64,000 nucleotides of DNA from Sycon ciliatum (taxonomy: Eukaryota; Porifera; Calcarea; Leucosolenida; Sycettidae): NCBI RefSeq assembly GCF_964019385.1, contig NC_088643.1:75635096-75699095 (forward strand), written 5' to 3'. Made by a program: the position numbers and the translations under genes. Shown here in pieces: positions 48,931 through 58,761 of this stretch. The notes under the pieces were generated by a model that was given only the letters and a program-made list of their open reading frames with translations, was not told where the DNA came from and searched no databases. Each line of letters begins with the position of its first letter. The first letter of the stretch is position 1.

Positions 48931-51900
48931 ACATGTGCATACGAGTACGTGTGCATACATTTGCGTGGTGTACGTGTGTGTGCGCACGTACTCGTACAGT
49001 GGAACTCACTTAGTACGTACCCGGGTAAGACGTACTCCTGCTTTGTACTGTACTTTGTCATCGCACGGAGTTCCTCCCATAAGTGCATATGCAAACGATT
49101 ACGGACACTACATACTGTGATAAAGCATACAACGTGCAACTCGTGCCTTTTCAGAGGGTCCCAACAGAGCTAGCCCCGCATTCTACATACTACTACTAGT
49201 TTGGCGTTTTCACACACCCATACACATGACAGGTTTGCTTGACAGGTACTCTAGTATGTTGACAGTGGGGAGCCTGTTTGTAGCTCTTGGAAGCCTGGTG
49301 TGATGGGGGCTTTTTGACGCCAGAAAATCTGGTAATCGTGTATATGTGCCACACAGGTGTTGTCATCAATGGGCCACTGTTCTACTTGGTCCGACTTATT
49401 AAAATGTGCGCTTCGTTTCCGAAGCCTACCAAACAAATTCAAATAATCTCAAGACGGAATAAACTTCCCAGATACCTAACACTGTCCTTCAGTTGTTGAT
49501 TTGTGATATTGAGGAAGGAATGGCTCAAACTCCAAAGGAGGCAGCGCCTCAAACTCCTAGGCGACTCCTGTATTTTGCGTTCAAATTTTGTCGTCAGAGG
49601 ACTCCTGTTGCTTCACGCGCAACACTGAGAAGGCCTGGTGCTGATATCAAGACCCCAATGTGATGGAAAATTGTCACCGAGTACCAGAAACGCCCGGGCG
49701 GTCGTTCTTGATTCCCTCCTGGCAGATCGAAATCGCTGCATTCGCTGTTTCCTGGGCAGACTTTCAGCAACCGCATCATCCAGAAACTCGTGCAGCAGCA
49801 CAAACATCGCGTCGTCCAGTTCACTGATGTCTCTCGCAGTCGTCCACTGATGTGGCGGCCGACGAATCAAGATCGCAGAAGAGATTGCCAAGAAGCTGAT
49901 CGAAATAAACAACCACCCCTGGAGTCGCCTCTCACGCGAGAAACTGGCTGTAAAACTGAAACGAACAAAGAGTATTCAATACTCTTTGTTCGTTGTAAGT
50001 TGCGGATACGGTGCGTGGATGGTGTGGAGTTCTCGGAGTCGAAAGCGTCATCATTACATCAAGCCTACGCGAAAGCTCCGTCTGGTCTCCAGTGCCAGTG
50101 CCAGTGCCAGTGACAGTGCTGACAGTGCACTAGTGCCAGTGACAGTGCTGACAGTGCACTAGTGCCAGTGACAGTGCTGACAGTGCACTAGTGCCAGTGA
50201 CAGTGCTGACAGTGCACTAGTGCCAGTGACAGTGCTGACAGTGCACTAGTGCCAGTGACAGTGCTGACAGTGCACTAGTGCCAGTGACAGTGCTGACAGT
50301 GCACTAGTGCCAGTGACAGTGCTGACAGTGCACTAGTGCCAGTGACAGTGCTGACAGTGCACTAGTGCCAGTGACAGTGCTGACAGTGCACTAGTGCCAG
50401 TGACAGTGCTGACAGTGCACTAGTGCCAGTGACAGTGCTGACAGTGCACTAGTGCCAGTGACAGTGCTGACAGTGCACTAGTGGCCCATAGATTGGTGAG
50501 TGAGCGCGCACGGTCGGACTGTCACATGACACACACTGTCACATGACACACACACTGTCACATGACACACACTGTCAGTATGCAGAACACGGTGATGAGA
50601 AGTGATAGTCTACCTGTTCGCCTCATTGGAAGGTATCGTGGGGAACGTCGGGTGAAAACTCCTACAGCTACCTTTCTGGCTGTTGCACTGCATGAGGAAG
50701 AGGCGAAGGCGATCGTCAAAATCGGGCGTATTGATTGAAACAATCAAGGAAGCGCAGTGTAGCTTGAAAGAGACAAAGAAAAACTGTCGATGTTTTGCAG
50801 GGTGACACACTTGCAGATGCGCCCAGAGACACCATCAGCGATGAAAACTAGAAGGTCAGCCCAAGAGACGATACAGTAGTTACCTATCTACCGTCTCTTG
50901 GTTGATTTTTTTAGTTCTGGTGCTCATTTGTCCAAATGCTTGAGTTTTGAAGTGAAGCGCACATGTTAATACGTCGGACCAAGTAGCAAAGAATCACACA
51001 CTGATAATACTGCTTCCAATCAACTCGGAGCAAAAATCGTCACTGAATATTCCCCGCTCTCTATATATATAGAGGTAATGTGAATAATGTCATGGTGGCG
51101 AGTCAGCGTCACCGCTCATGGGCGCTATGTATACAGCGTGAGTCGCTAGTGCACTGCTGTGCCGTGACTTTGCCAAAGAATCTCAACAGATAATGTAATC
51201 GTATAACCTCTATAGGAACATCCCCCCCCCCCTTCCTCCCTCCTCTATAGGAACACCCCCCCCCCCCCCCTTCCTCCCTCCTCTATAGGAACACCCCCCC
51301 CCCCTTCCTCCCTCTTCAATAGGAACCCCTTCCTCCCTCTTCTATAGGAACACCACCCCCTTCCTCCCTCCTCTATAGGAACACTCCCCCCTTTCTCCCT
51401 CCTCTATAGGAGCACCCCCCCTTCCTCCAGGCTCAGATGCAGCTCCCAAATGGATGGTTGTCCCCCCCCCCCCCTTCCTCCCTCCTCTATAGGAACACCC
51501 CCCCCCCCCCCCTTCCTCCCTCTTCAATAGGAACCCCTTCCTCCCTCTTCTATAGGAACACCACCCCTGTTGTAAACCACCAGTTCTCAATTGGGAAAGG
51601 CCTTCGCGCTTATGGCATTGTATTCGTTGAAATGTTGTATTTCGACTCCGCCGTACCGCTGATGTTGCTGCATGGCATACGCTATATGCGTTGTGTGCGT
51701 TTTGCTGTATACGCTGTTATGTCCAGTTTTATCTGCTTATGTTTTTGCATGTACGCTGTTTTTTGCATGCTATAAATAGCTGGTGTTATTAGTGTTCATT
51801 GTTAATTATCAGATGAAGTGAAATATACTGTGTAAAGGAAAAGAGTTGTCCTCGTGCCGTGTGGTCGTACGATCCTGACAATTTAGAGAATCTTGCGGGG

Positions 51901-54900
51901 TTCACAACATTTGGCGACCACGCCAGGATAGGAGCGAGCATGGCAGAGGAACTATGGAACAATTTGGAAGCTAGCTTTATCGACAATGGAGAGCGGTTAG
52001 GATTAGAAGGCGAGTTGTTGAAGGTACATGTGGAGCAGAGGCTCCAACAGTACGCGGAGCGTGAGGAGCGCAGTGCCAGACGGCGAGAGGAGGCGCTCCG
52101 CACCGAGTTTGCCAAAACACTAAAGGAGATTAACGAGCGCATCGCCAATGCGCAGGAGGGTGAGGGTAAAGCCACGATGGGAGGTACAGAGGAATCTCCC
52201 AGTCACAGCGGTGGGCGTCAACCGGTGATGAAAATCCCCTCATATGATGGAACGCAGCCATTGGAGCGTTATCTTGACCTGTTCGAGGACATCTGTTCCA
52301 AGAACGAGTTCGAAGAAAGCGAATGGCTGCTGCGACTGCGCATTGCGCTAGCGGGTAGCAAAGCGGAGAGGATATGTATTGGATGCAATACTTACGAGGA
52401 AGCAAAACGAGAGTTGCTTGCCTCGCTCGGAAAGACTCCGGATAAAGCGTGGAAGACATTGCTGACAGGCAAGCAGCGGTCAGATGAGTCGTTTCATCAA
52501 TACGTTGTCCGTGTTTGCAGAGAGGTAGAGGTGTGGGCCACACTCGCTATGACAGAAGATGGCGAGGTGGACACCAAGTATAGCTCCGATATAGGAAAAA
52601 TGTCCCCGGTGCTGCAAGCAATGGCAAAGCAGGTAATCTTGGAGCAATGCGGACCTGAGATGAAGACGTACCTGGTCGAACGGCAGTGCTACGGGATGTC
52701 ACTGCGCCAGGTACAGGAGCACGGCGCGTCTTACCAGGTCGCGCACGGACGACAGGGTGATACTGCCAGGAAGCCAGTAGAACGATCCGTGCCAAGGCCC
52801 ACGGCGTCGGCACAGTGCATGGCGATATCGGTCGCAGATGCAGAGAAGCAGCTAAAGTCGCTGCCACAGGAAGAGAGAAAGGGTTTTCTGCAGCGAGAGA
52901 GACTCTGCTGGAACTGCCTTAAGTATGGCCATATGGCCAGAGAATGTCGGTCAGGCTCGAGATGCACGAAATGCCAGAGGAAACACCACCTGCTAATACA
53001 TGATGTGTTGGATAGAGCAGGTTACAGCCGGGAGAAACCGACTGAGATAGTTACGGAGAAGAATGTTGGGTCGTGCTGTCTACACTCGCCAAGTGTGCGG
53101 CTGATGACCGGAGTGGCACGAGTTGAGGGAAGAACTCGAAACGCGAAGGTTCGAGTGTTCCTGGACTCGGGTGCTGAGGCGTCATTCGTGACTGCAGCGT
53201 TGGTGTCAGCAATCGATGCAGAACACGTTGGGGTTGAAAATGTAGAGGTGAAGCCGTTCGGCGCGGAACCAACCCAACAGCGCATGGATAAGTACGCCAT
53301 CACGATCCAGGGTAGCTCCGCTAGCATTCGGGTACGCGCGTTCGTGAAACCAACGCTTGAGCTGGACCTGAAGTGCGCAAGTCCGCAGACCATTGCGCAG
53401 TGGCACAGTTGGGGAGTAGAGCTGAGTGACAAGCCTCAACAAGGGACATCAGACGAAATACATATGCTGATTGGTGCAGACTATATCAACGCGGTACTGC
53501 ACAGCAAGAAGGAAGTTAATGGTGAGACGGTGTGGAACACAGAGATAGGTAATGTATTATCTGGTCCAGCGTCTGCACCAAGTCGAAACAGTCAGCCGGT
53601 GACCGTGTCATGTGTCACAGCCCACATTGAACAACTATGGCAGTTGGATGAACCTCCAGAACAACATCAGCACCTGCCATCGTTCCCGCTATGTCGCCAG
53701 GGCAGCGGGTACCAAGTGGGTCTCTTGTGGCGAAATGAGCGTCGCCCAACGGATAACTTTACTCAAGCTAGAGTCATCGCAACGCGGCTTCTTGAAAAGC
53801 TGAAGAGAAATGGGAAGCGTGCGCTCTATGATGATGTGCTGATCAGGGAGTACCGTGAGCTTGGAGCAATTGAGCTGGAGCCATGTGAGAGCGATGCCGG
53901 GTACTATGTACCGCATCATGGTGTATTCCGCGAGCACGCTGCAACCACGAAGTTAAGAGTGGTGTTCAATGCCTCGGCGACGGCTCCAGATGGCAAGTCG
54001 TTGAACGACATGGTTGACCCTGGACCGTCGCTGTTGCCGAGTCTCGCAGGTATGCTATTACGGTTCCGTGAATATAAGAGCGCGCTGCAAGCGGACATCC
54101 GCAAGGCTTTCTTCATGGTCGCGGTTAATCCCGAAGACCGTCCGTACCTGCGTTTCTTGTGGCCCGGTCGAAGCGACAGCGATGAACTGTTAACCTGGAG
54201 GCTAACGAAACTGCCATTTGGCGTAAACTGCTCGCCGTACATGCTTACTGCGGTGATTCAGCATCACTTGAAGGAGCTACGGGCGTTGTCTGCACCCAAA
54301 GAGCGAGATCGTATTGATCTCTTGCTCACGAGTTTCTACGTTGACGATTTGGTCTCTAGTGTCTCAAATGCCTCGGAAGCCAAGGAGATGCAAGAGTTCA
54401 GCGTGCGTGTGCTTACGGATGCTGGCATGGAGTTACGCAAGTGGCGAGGCAACGAAATCCCGTGCGATCCAGAGGCCGGAGATAAAGTCCTCGGTCTGAA
54501 ATGGAAAACCAGTGATGACTTGCTCAGCATAGCAGCGCTAGGCGAGTCCGATAGGCCGTCTGTTTGGACCCGGCGATCCCTCCTCAAGTGTGTTGCATCA
54601 GTGTTTGATCCGCTAGGTCTAGCAGCACCAGCAGTTGTGCCGGGAAAGATACTGCTACAGCAAGCCTGGAAAGTCGGAGGCGACTGGGATGATATGTTGC
54701 CTGATGGCATCGCAGCCGCATGTGCGCAATGGTGGGGAGAGTTGGCCGAAGTGGTGAGCATTGACATACCACGTTGGATTTGCTGCAATCTTGACACGCC
54801 GATTGCGCTTCATGCCTTCGCCGATGCCAGTGAGAAAGCGTTTGGATGTTGTTTGTATGCCGTCGTCAATGGACAGTCGCACTTGGTATTTGCCAAGGCC

Positions 54901-57900
54901 AAAGTGGCACCTGTGTCTCCGCCCACGTTAGCCCGCCTTGAGTTACAAGCAGTATGTCTAGCGGCTCGCTACGCTGAGTTTGTGGTGAAGGAGCTGCGTG
55001 TGACCGTCACGCAAGTCTATGGCTGGACTGACAGTCTCACTACCGTTCATTGGATCAGTAATCCATCGTACAAATGGAAAACATTTGTGGCTAACCGCGT
55101 CAGTCAAGTCCAAGAGATATCGAAGAAGGTCGGCATTGTGTGGAACCATTGCCCAGGCCTTCACAACCCAGCAGATTTACCGTCGCGTGGGAGTAGTGCA
55201 CAGCAGATCCGTAGTCCGTTCTGGAGGGGCGGACCAACCTGGATCACGGAGCCCAATGACTGGCCCACCGCATCCTCAACCGCAGCTACAGATGAGTCCA
55301 GTGTAGAGGTACGAGTGTCAGCCACCACCTGTAGTCGAGAATCTGATAAGGAATGGTGGCTCCGATTCAGTAAATGGTCGAGGGCACAGGGCATGGTGAC
55401 TCGGATGTTGCAGTGGAAGCACACTGAGCCTCGTGCTGAACTCTATTTTGCAGCAGACAACGTATTGTACCGCATCGTTCAAGCCGCATGTTTCGCTGAG
55501 GATCTTGAGCTGATCAAGCAAGGTCAACCAGTGAAGCCTGGGTCGAAGGTGTATCAGCTTGCACCGTTTCTGGATGAGCATGGAGTGCTCAGAGCCGGGG
55601 GACGACTTCAGCACAGCGAGTTGGCGTATGGAGCCAAGCACCCAGTCCTGTTAGGCAAACATCATCTGACCGAGTTGCTGTTGGAGAAAATGCATGTTGA
55701 AAGGATGCACCAAGGTGTAGAAGGAGTCTTGTCGTTCCTCCGTCAGAAATTTTGGATTATCGGTGGTCGACGGGCGCTACGCAACATTACTCAGCGATGT
55801 GTTACATGCCGCCGCTACAAGGCTAAGGCTGCCTCAGAAGTCTGCCCGCCGCTGCCGGAAGACCGAGTTGTTCACGAGAGGCCGTTCGCAACTACCGGCA
55901 TCGACTATGCTGGTCCGTTGTACGTGCGCCGTGGTGAGTCATCTCCGAAGGTATGGATAGCATTGTTTGTGTGTGCCACCACCAGAGCAGTTCACTTGGA
56001 GGTGGTCGATAGTTTAAAGTACTGAGTCATTCTTGATAGCATTTCGGAAGTTTGTCGCGAGACGTAGTTTGCCGTCTCGGATCAGGTCTGACAACGCTAC
56101 AACGTTCAAGGCGGCATCTGACAAACTGAGTGTGCCATGGATGTTCAATCCTCCAGCTGCACCATGGCATGGAGGCTTCTATGAGCGAATGGTTGGTACA
56201 GTGAAGAGTGCCTTGAAAAAGGTGATGGGAACAGCGTTTCTGAAGGTCCAGGAGCTTGAGACCCTCTTGTATGAGGTTGAAGCAGTGGTGAATAGTCGTC
56301 CGCTAACTTATGTGTCTGATAGCCTGGATGAGCCACCAGTAACCCCTGCAATGATGATGGGTAACATCTGGATGTCGTCAGAGAAGCCAGCAGGTACCCT
56401 GGACGCTGCGCAGATGTCATCGAGATTGCGTTACCTCAGTCGGACACTGGAGCATGTCAAGAATCGTTGGGAGGTGGAGTACCTAAGTCAGCTGAACAAA
56501 CACCAACAGACCATGTCGCGCCCTTTAGCTGTGGGTGATGTTGTCTTTGTTCTCGATGATACCAAGCGCAAACAGTTCTGGCGTTTGGGACGGATCATCG
56601 AGTTATTCCCTGGTCGAGATGGTAAGCGTCGTGTTGCCAAGGTTAAGTTGAGTACCAGTACCCTGTTGAGGCCGATCCAAAGGTTAGTGCCGTTAGAAGT
56701 ATCGTCACAGGACGTGGCTCCTGGACTTGCAGATACCGCTCAACCTGCTATCGTCCCTCAGCAGCCAGCGTATGAACCGTCAGCACCGTTACCACCACCA
56801 CGGCAGCAGGAGATAACGCGTTCTGGGCGCGTAGTCAGAGCCCCGGATCGTTTTTGACTTGTGTGCATTGTTGTACGGCGGTGAGAAGCCCTTTGGTGGG
56901 GAGAATGTTGTAAACCACCAGTTCTCAATTGGGAAAGGCCTTCGCGCTTATGGCATTGTATTCGTTGAAATGTTGTATTTCGACTCCGCCGTACCGCTGA
57001 TGTTGCTGCATGGCATACGCTATATGCGTTGTGTGCGTTTTGCTGTATACGCTGTTATGTCCAGTTTTATCTGCTTATGTTTTTGCATGTACGCTGTTTT
57101 TTGCATGCTATAAATAGCTGGTGTTATTAGTGTTCATTGTTAATTATCAGATGAAGTGAAATATACTGTGTAAAGGAAAAGAGTTGTCCTCGTGCCGTGT
57201 GGTCGTACGATCCTGACAATTTAGAGAATCTTGCGGGGTTCACAACAACCCCCTTCCTCCCTCCTCTATAGGAACCCCCCCCCCCCTTTCTCCCTCCTCT
57301 TATAGGAGCACCCCCCCCCCCCCCTCCTCCTTCCTCCAGGCTCAGATGCAGCTCCCAAATGGATGGTTGTGAGTTGATCAGACCAAGAAGTGGTGAAAGA
57401 CTGAAAGTTCCAATTCATTTCATCCAAGTTATCCTCCATGGTATATTCATTGGTTTGATGCACTTGTCAGCCATTTCTAGAACATTCATGCTTGCATGTG
57501 CTTACCATGTGTGTTTTTTTGTCTAGATGGAGTGATTTTAGACATCATTGTTGAACAACGTCTTTTGGACAACATGCTCGCAATCTTGAGTATCTCTGAC
57601 CTTCCAAAAATCGAGGAGGTTTTCAGTGCGGCGTTACGAACAGTGGCGAATGTCTGCCAAGCAGGTACGTGATTCTTACTTTTAAATAGGGCTTAAACGG
57701 TCACAACTTTTGCATGACCTTGTCTCCTCAAAAGTAATGGTCGGATAACCGGGTCTCCTCTAAAGTAATGGTCGGATAACCGGGTCTCCTCTAAAGTAAT
57801 GGTCGGATAACCGGTTATTGAACTTCAGCACATATACACGAACATGAACCACACACCATTTATTTTATTTTAAACACAATTGAGACCTATACATTGACAT

Positions 57901-57977
57901 CAAAACCAGGCTTCCTCAACTTCAAGCTGAATTGTGGTGATGAAGACGGTTTTGTCTTCAGTGCCGAGCCGAAATAA
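32226..57977 (+). CDS. Host gene of unknown function, predicted helical-repeat protein, split by retroelements
   Basis: Exons with GT-AG borders are seen at 32226-32372, 33083-33279, 33537-33600, 34943-35052, 48102-48414, 57527-57664 and 57910-57977 (TAA at 57975-57977). Phases join cleanly 33279>33537 (1), 33600>34943 (2), 48414>57527 (1) and 57664>57910 (1). They do not join 35052>48102, so an exon is missing or unrecognised there, near the BEL insertion. The peptides (for example ESLLIKVMKQALLLFKSL, EELRITALTLAIDGIR, QIVRHMVVMVAEYLMRL, RLLDNMLAILSISDLPK) are leucine-rich amphipathic helices, as in ARM/HEAT-type proteins. I do not recognise the family. More 5' exons probably exist; the 32226 exon is less certain than the rest. 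Confidence 0.55.
33666..33692. repeat. (GA)n microsatellite
   Basis: An uninterrupted GA run in an intron of the helical host gene. Confidence 0.9.
34090..34580. other. Intronic stretch without recognised element
   Basis: The sequence is A-rich with long open frames on both strands that reflect base composition. I see no domain, terminal repeat or target duplication. An old non-coding repeat is possible. Confidence 0.35.
35372..36191 (+). repeat. 5' LTR of BEL/Pao element 1
   Basis: It starts TGTGCGAGATTTATGAG and ends AATTTCACA. Forty-six bases in, at 35418, the LTR start recurs (TGTGCGAGATTTACGAG), preceded by the polypurine sequence AAGGAGGGAG. The LTR therefore seems to have been extended by one polypurine-tract unit. 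Confidence 0.9.
37066..38103 (-). repeat. 3' LTR (element sense) of nested Gypsy-like element
   Basis: 1038 bp. It contains a 29-bp direct repeat around 37292-37350 (GAATCGAGAGGAGTAGTGAG). Confidence 0.9.
38590..39642 (-). pseudogene. Gypsy-like protease and RT-start remnant
   Basis: Minus-strand reading in shifting frames gives GIGRDVLSQF (end of an aspartic protease, near 39540). The inter-domain stretch VDGVPVRVLNYSDEAVALER (near 39210-39270) follows; it is typical of Gypsy pol just before RT. LRYRDAFALNPSELDRTSV and ATRRMPL (near 38680-38790), the RT entry region, come next. The catalytic RT, RNase H and integrase are absent. The 39650-40500 part probably held gag but is too decayed for me to align. 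Confidence 0.7.
40513..41550 (-). repeat. 5' LTR (element sense) of nested Gypsy-like element
   Basis: Same length and apparently the same sequence as 37066-38103. The primer-binding site lies just outside it, on the 40510 side. Confidence 0.9.
46229..47048 (+). repeat. 3' LTR of BEL/Pao element 1
   Basis: Same length as the 5' LTR and apparently the same sequence, including the internal duplicated start. It follows the polypurine tract at 46219-46228 and is followed by the ATGTC duplication. Confidence 0.92.
47319..47436. repeat. CT-rich microsatellite (TCTCTCTG/CCTCTCTG units)
   Basis: An 8-bp pyrimidine repeat with GCCTC and GTCTC variants. A poly-C run of 18 follows at 47522-47539. Short Ser/Leu/Cys ORFs here are artefacts. 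Confidence 0.9.
48428..48542. repeat. (TATG)n microsatellite
   Basis: About 28 tetranucleotide units with one interruption, directly after the donor site of the 48102-48414 host exon. Confidence 0.95.
48782..48931. repeat. (GT)n microsatellite with GTGC interruptions
   Basis: A purine-pyrimidine alternating tract with GTGCGTGC segments, which could adopt Z-DNA. Confidence 0.95.
49015..49950. other. Intronic stretch without recognised gene
   Basis: ORFs up to about 107 codons are present on both strands around 49610-50110, but none carries a motif I recognise. A decayed transposon is possible. Confidence 0.35.
49960..49994. repeat. Perfect 17-bp-arm palindrome
   Basis: AACGAACAAAGAGTATT and its exact reverse complement are separated by a single C (49977). 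It is not part of an element that I can delimit. Confidence 0.8.
50102..50483 (+). repeat. 29-bp perfect tandem array, about 13 copies
   Basis: The unit begins CCAGTGACAGTGCTGACAGT and ends GCACTAGTG. Copies look identical, so the array is very young or kept homogeneous. It lies in an intron of the helical host gene. Confidence 0.95.
50518..50576. repeat. Short tandem repeat CTGTCACATGACACACA
   Basis: Three to four copies differing in the length of the CA run. It follows the 29-bp array by about 35 bp and shares CTGACAGTG-like words with it. Confidence 0.8.
51216..51567. repeat. Pyrimidine-rich minisatellite, left part
   Basis: Units of about 30-45 bp contain CCTCTATAGGAACACC, a variable C-run and TTCCTCCCTC. 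The array continues at 57248-57340 on the far side of BEL/Pao element 2, which is inserted into it. Confidence 0.9.
51568..51909 (+). repeat. 5' LTR of BEL/Pao element 2
   Basis: Starts TGTTGTAAACCACC and ends GGTTCACAACA. It contains the element's promoter, with a TATA box at 51771. Confidence 0.93.
51771..51778 (+). promoter_or_regulatory. TATA box in the 5' LTR
   Basis: TATAAATA lies about 205 bp into the LTR and is placed to direct transcription of the genomic RNA. The same box recurs in the 3' LTR near 57109. Confidence 0.6.
51940..56857 (+). pseudogene. BEL/Pao gag-pol polyprotein with a single frameshift in integrase
   Basis: The ATG at 51940, shortly after the primer-binding site, is the likely start; the open frame extends upstream only by non-ATG codons in the LTR. 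Domains in order: gag with coiled coil; zinc knuckle CWNCLKYGHMAREC (near 52908); protease FLDSGAEASFV; RT with ADIRKAFFMV and FYVDDLV (near 54335). RNase H (HAFADASEKAFGCC and GWTDSLTTVHWI) and the integrase HHCC zinc region and core (TTGIDYAGPLYV) follow. The frame closes at 56023-56025. The remaining integrase, with SDN and the catalytic Glu in GGFYERM, follows from 56033 in the +1 frame to 56857. The break lies at the A-run 56016-56018 and is consistent with one surplus base. Confidence 0.93.
56906..57247 (+). repeat. 3' LTR of BEL/Pao element 2
   Basis: Same length and apparently the same sequence as the 5' LTR. The ACCCC duplication and the interrupted minisatellite follow it. Confidence 0.93.
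57248..57340. repeat. Pyrimidine-rich minisatellite, right part
   Basis: Continuation of the array at 51216-51567 beyond the BEL/Pao 2 insertion. It ends with CAGGCTCAGATGCAGCTCCC, also found at 51428. Confidence 0.85.
57720..57813 (+). repeat. 31-bp tandem repeat, three copies
   Basis: The unit TCTCCTCTAAAGTAATGGTC continues GGATAACCGGG. It lies in the last, 245-bp intron of the helical host gene. Confidence 0.9.
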
Positions 57978-58228
57978 TTTCCTCCCCACTGGATCTACCA
58001 CATGTAGCCGTCACCAGTCCTGGAAATCGCCTAGTTAGGACAATGTGTATGTACGGTGCCCACGTGATGAAAACATTACGTCAGAAGGAGAAATATAACG
58101 CCAAGGCGGAGCTGGACCCTGTCTCACAGCACGCGGTGGTCATAACAAAAGGGAAAATGAACTTTTTTTCAAAAAATCTCCTTTCCTTTCCTTTCGTCCA
58201 GTCTTTGTTTTACTTCCGTTTTTGTACA

Positions 58229-58684
58229 ATGTCACTCAACTCCTCATCCCCGTCGACTCGTAAGAGGAAGATAACTGGTTATATCGCCGACAAAATCAAG
58301 CGCCTGAGCTGCCTCAGCAAACGTAAAAATGGCTTGATTCGAGCGGTAAGTTTCCTCTATCCTCTACCTTGTTGTTCATTGCGAACTTTCACCTGATAAG
58401 TTTCTTGTGTTTGCATCTTTGTCTTGACGCAGCGCTTGGAGCTTCATGAAGCTACACACGCCAAGGTGCTAGTTCTGGTGATCTCGCCATCAGGTGTTGA
58501 GCACCTTTATAGCAGCAGTCCGGTAGACGACTTCTTCCCAGCCCTTAAAAAATCGAATTCCCCACCTCCTGCCCCTACAACTCCCACCCCACCAACTCCC
58601 ACCTCACCAACTCCCACCTTACCATTCACTACGCCTAGCCTTACTCCAGTCGCATGCATAGCACGCCCAAACTCTTACCAGTAA
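58229..58684 (+). CDS. Small divergent SRF-like MADS-box protein
   Basis: Two exons, 58229-58345 and 58433-58684, have GT-AG borders in phase 0 and give 122 residues. Residues 12-73 align along the full MADS domain. KRKITGYIADKIKRL matches the alpha-1 start, LSKRKNGLIRA the SKRKxGxxKKA motif, and KVLVLVISPSGVEHLYSS the beta-sheet. The pattern (SKRK, hydrophobic strand, S-x-x-G-V-x-x-L/V-Y) is closer to SRF than to MEF2. The junction falls inside alpha-1 and rebuilds it exactly. Residues after about 85 form a Pro/Thr-rich tail. Predicted to be a nuclear DNA-binding dimer. It lacks a recognisable SAM/SRF C-terminal domain and is far shorter than SRF. An in-frame ATG at 58043 would add 62 residues. 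It starts only 250 bp after the preceding gene's stop. Confidence 0.75.
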
Positions 58685-58761
58685 AAATTGATTCACCATC
58701 ATCATGATCATGTACAATATATTATTACGAGTTGATTCACCATGTACATATTATTAATATA

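Larger units (their letters stand above)
51568..57247 (+). mobile_element. BEL/Pao LTR retrotransposon 2, nearly intact
   Basis: The LTRs are 51568-51909 and 56906-57247 (342 bp each), identical as far as I compared. A 5-bp duplication ACCCC flanks them (51563-51567 and 57248-57252). A primer-binding site begins at 51912 (TGGCGACCACGCCAGGAT) and fits the 3' end of a tRNA-Arg. The purine tract GGTGGGGAGAA precedes the right LTR. The total length of 5.68 kb is normal for the family. It sits in the last long intron of the helical host gene, in the same orientation. Confidence 0.95.

Noticed and set aside
48192-49139. ORFs of Ile-His-Thr-Tyr, Met-Tyr-Val-Cys and similar repeats
   Set aside because: They translate the TATG and GT microsatellites and overlap a real host exon in another frame.
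50102-50483. Regular 29-bp array as a CRISPR candidate
   Set aside because: No spacers exist; copies are directly adjacent and identical.
51859-51939. Non-ATG (GTG) upstream start for the BEL/Pao 2 polyprotein
   Set aside because: It would begin inside the LTR before the primer-binding site. The ATG at 51940 just after that site fits the family.
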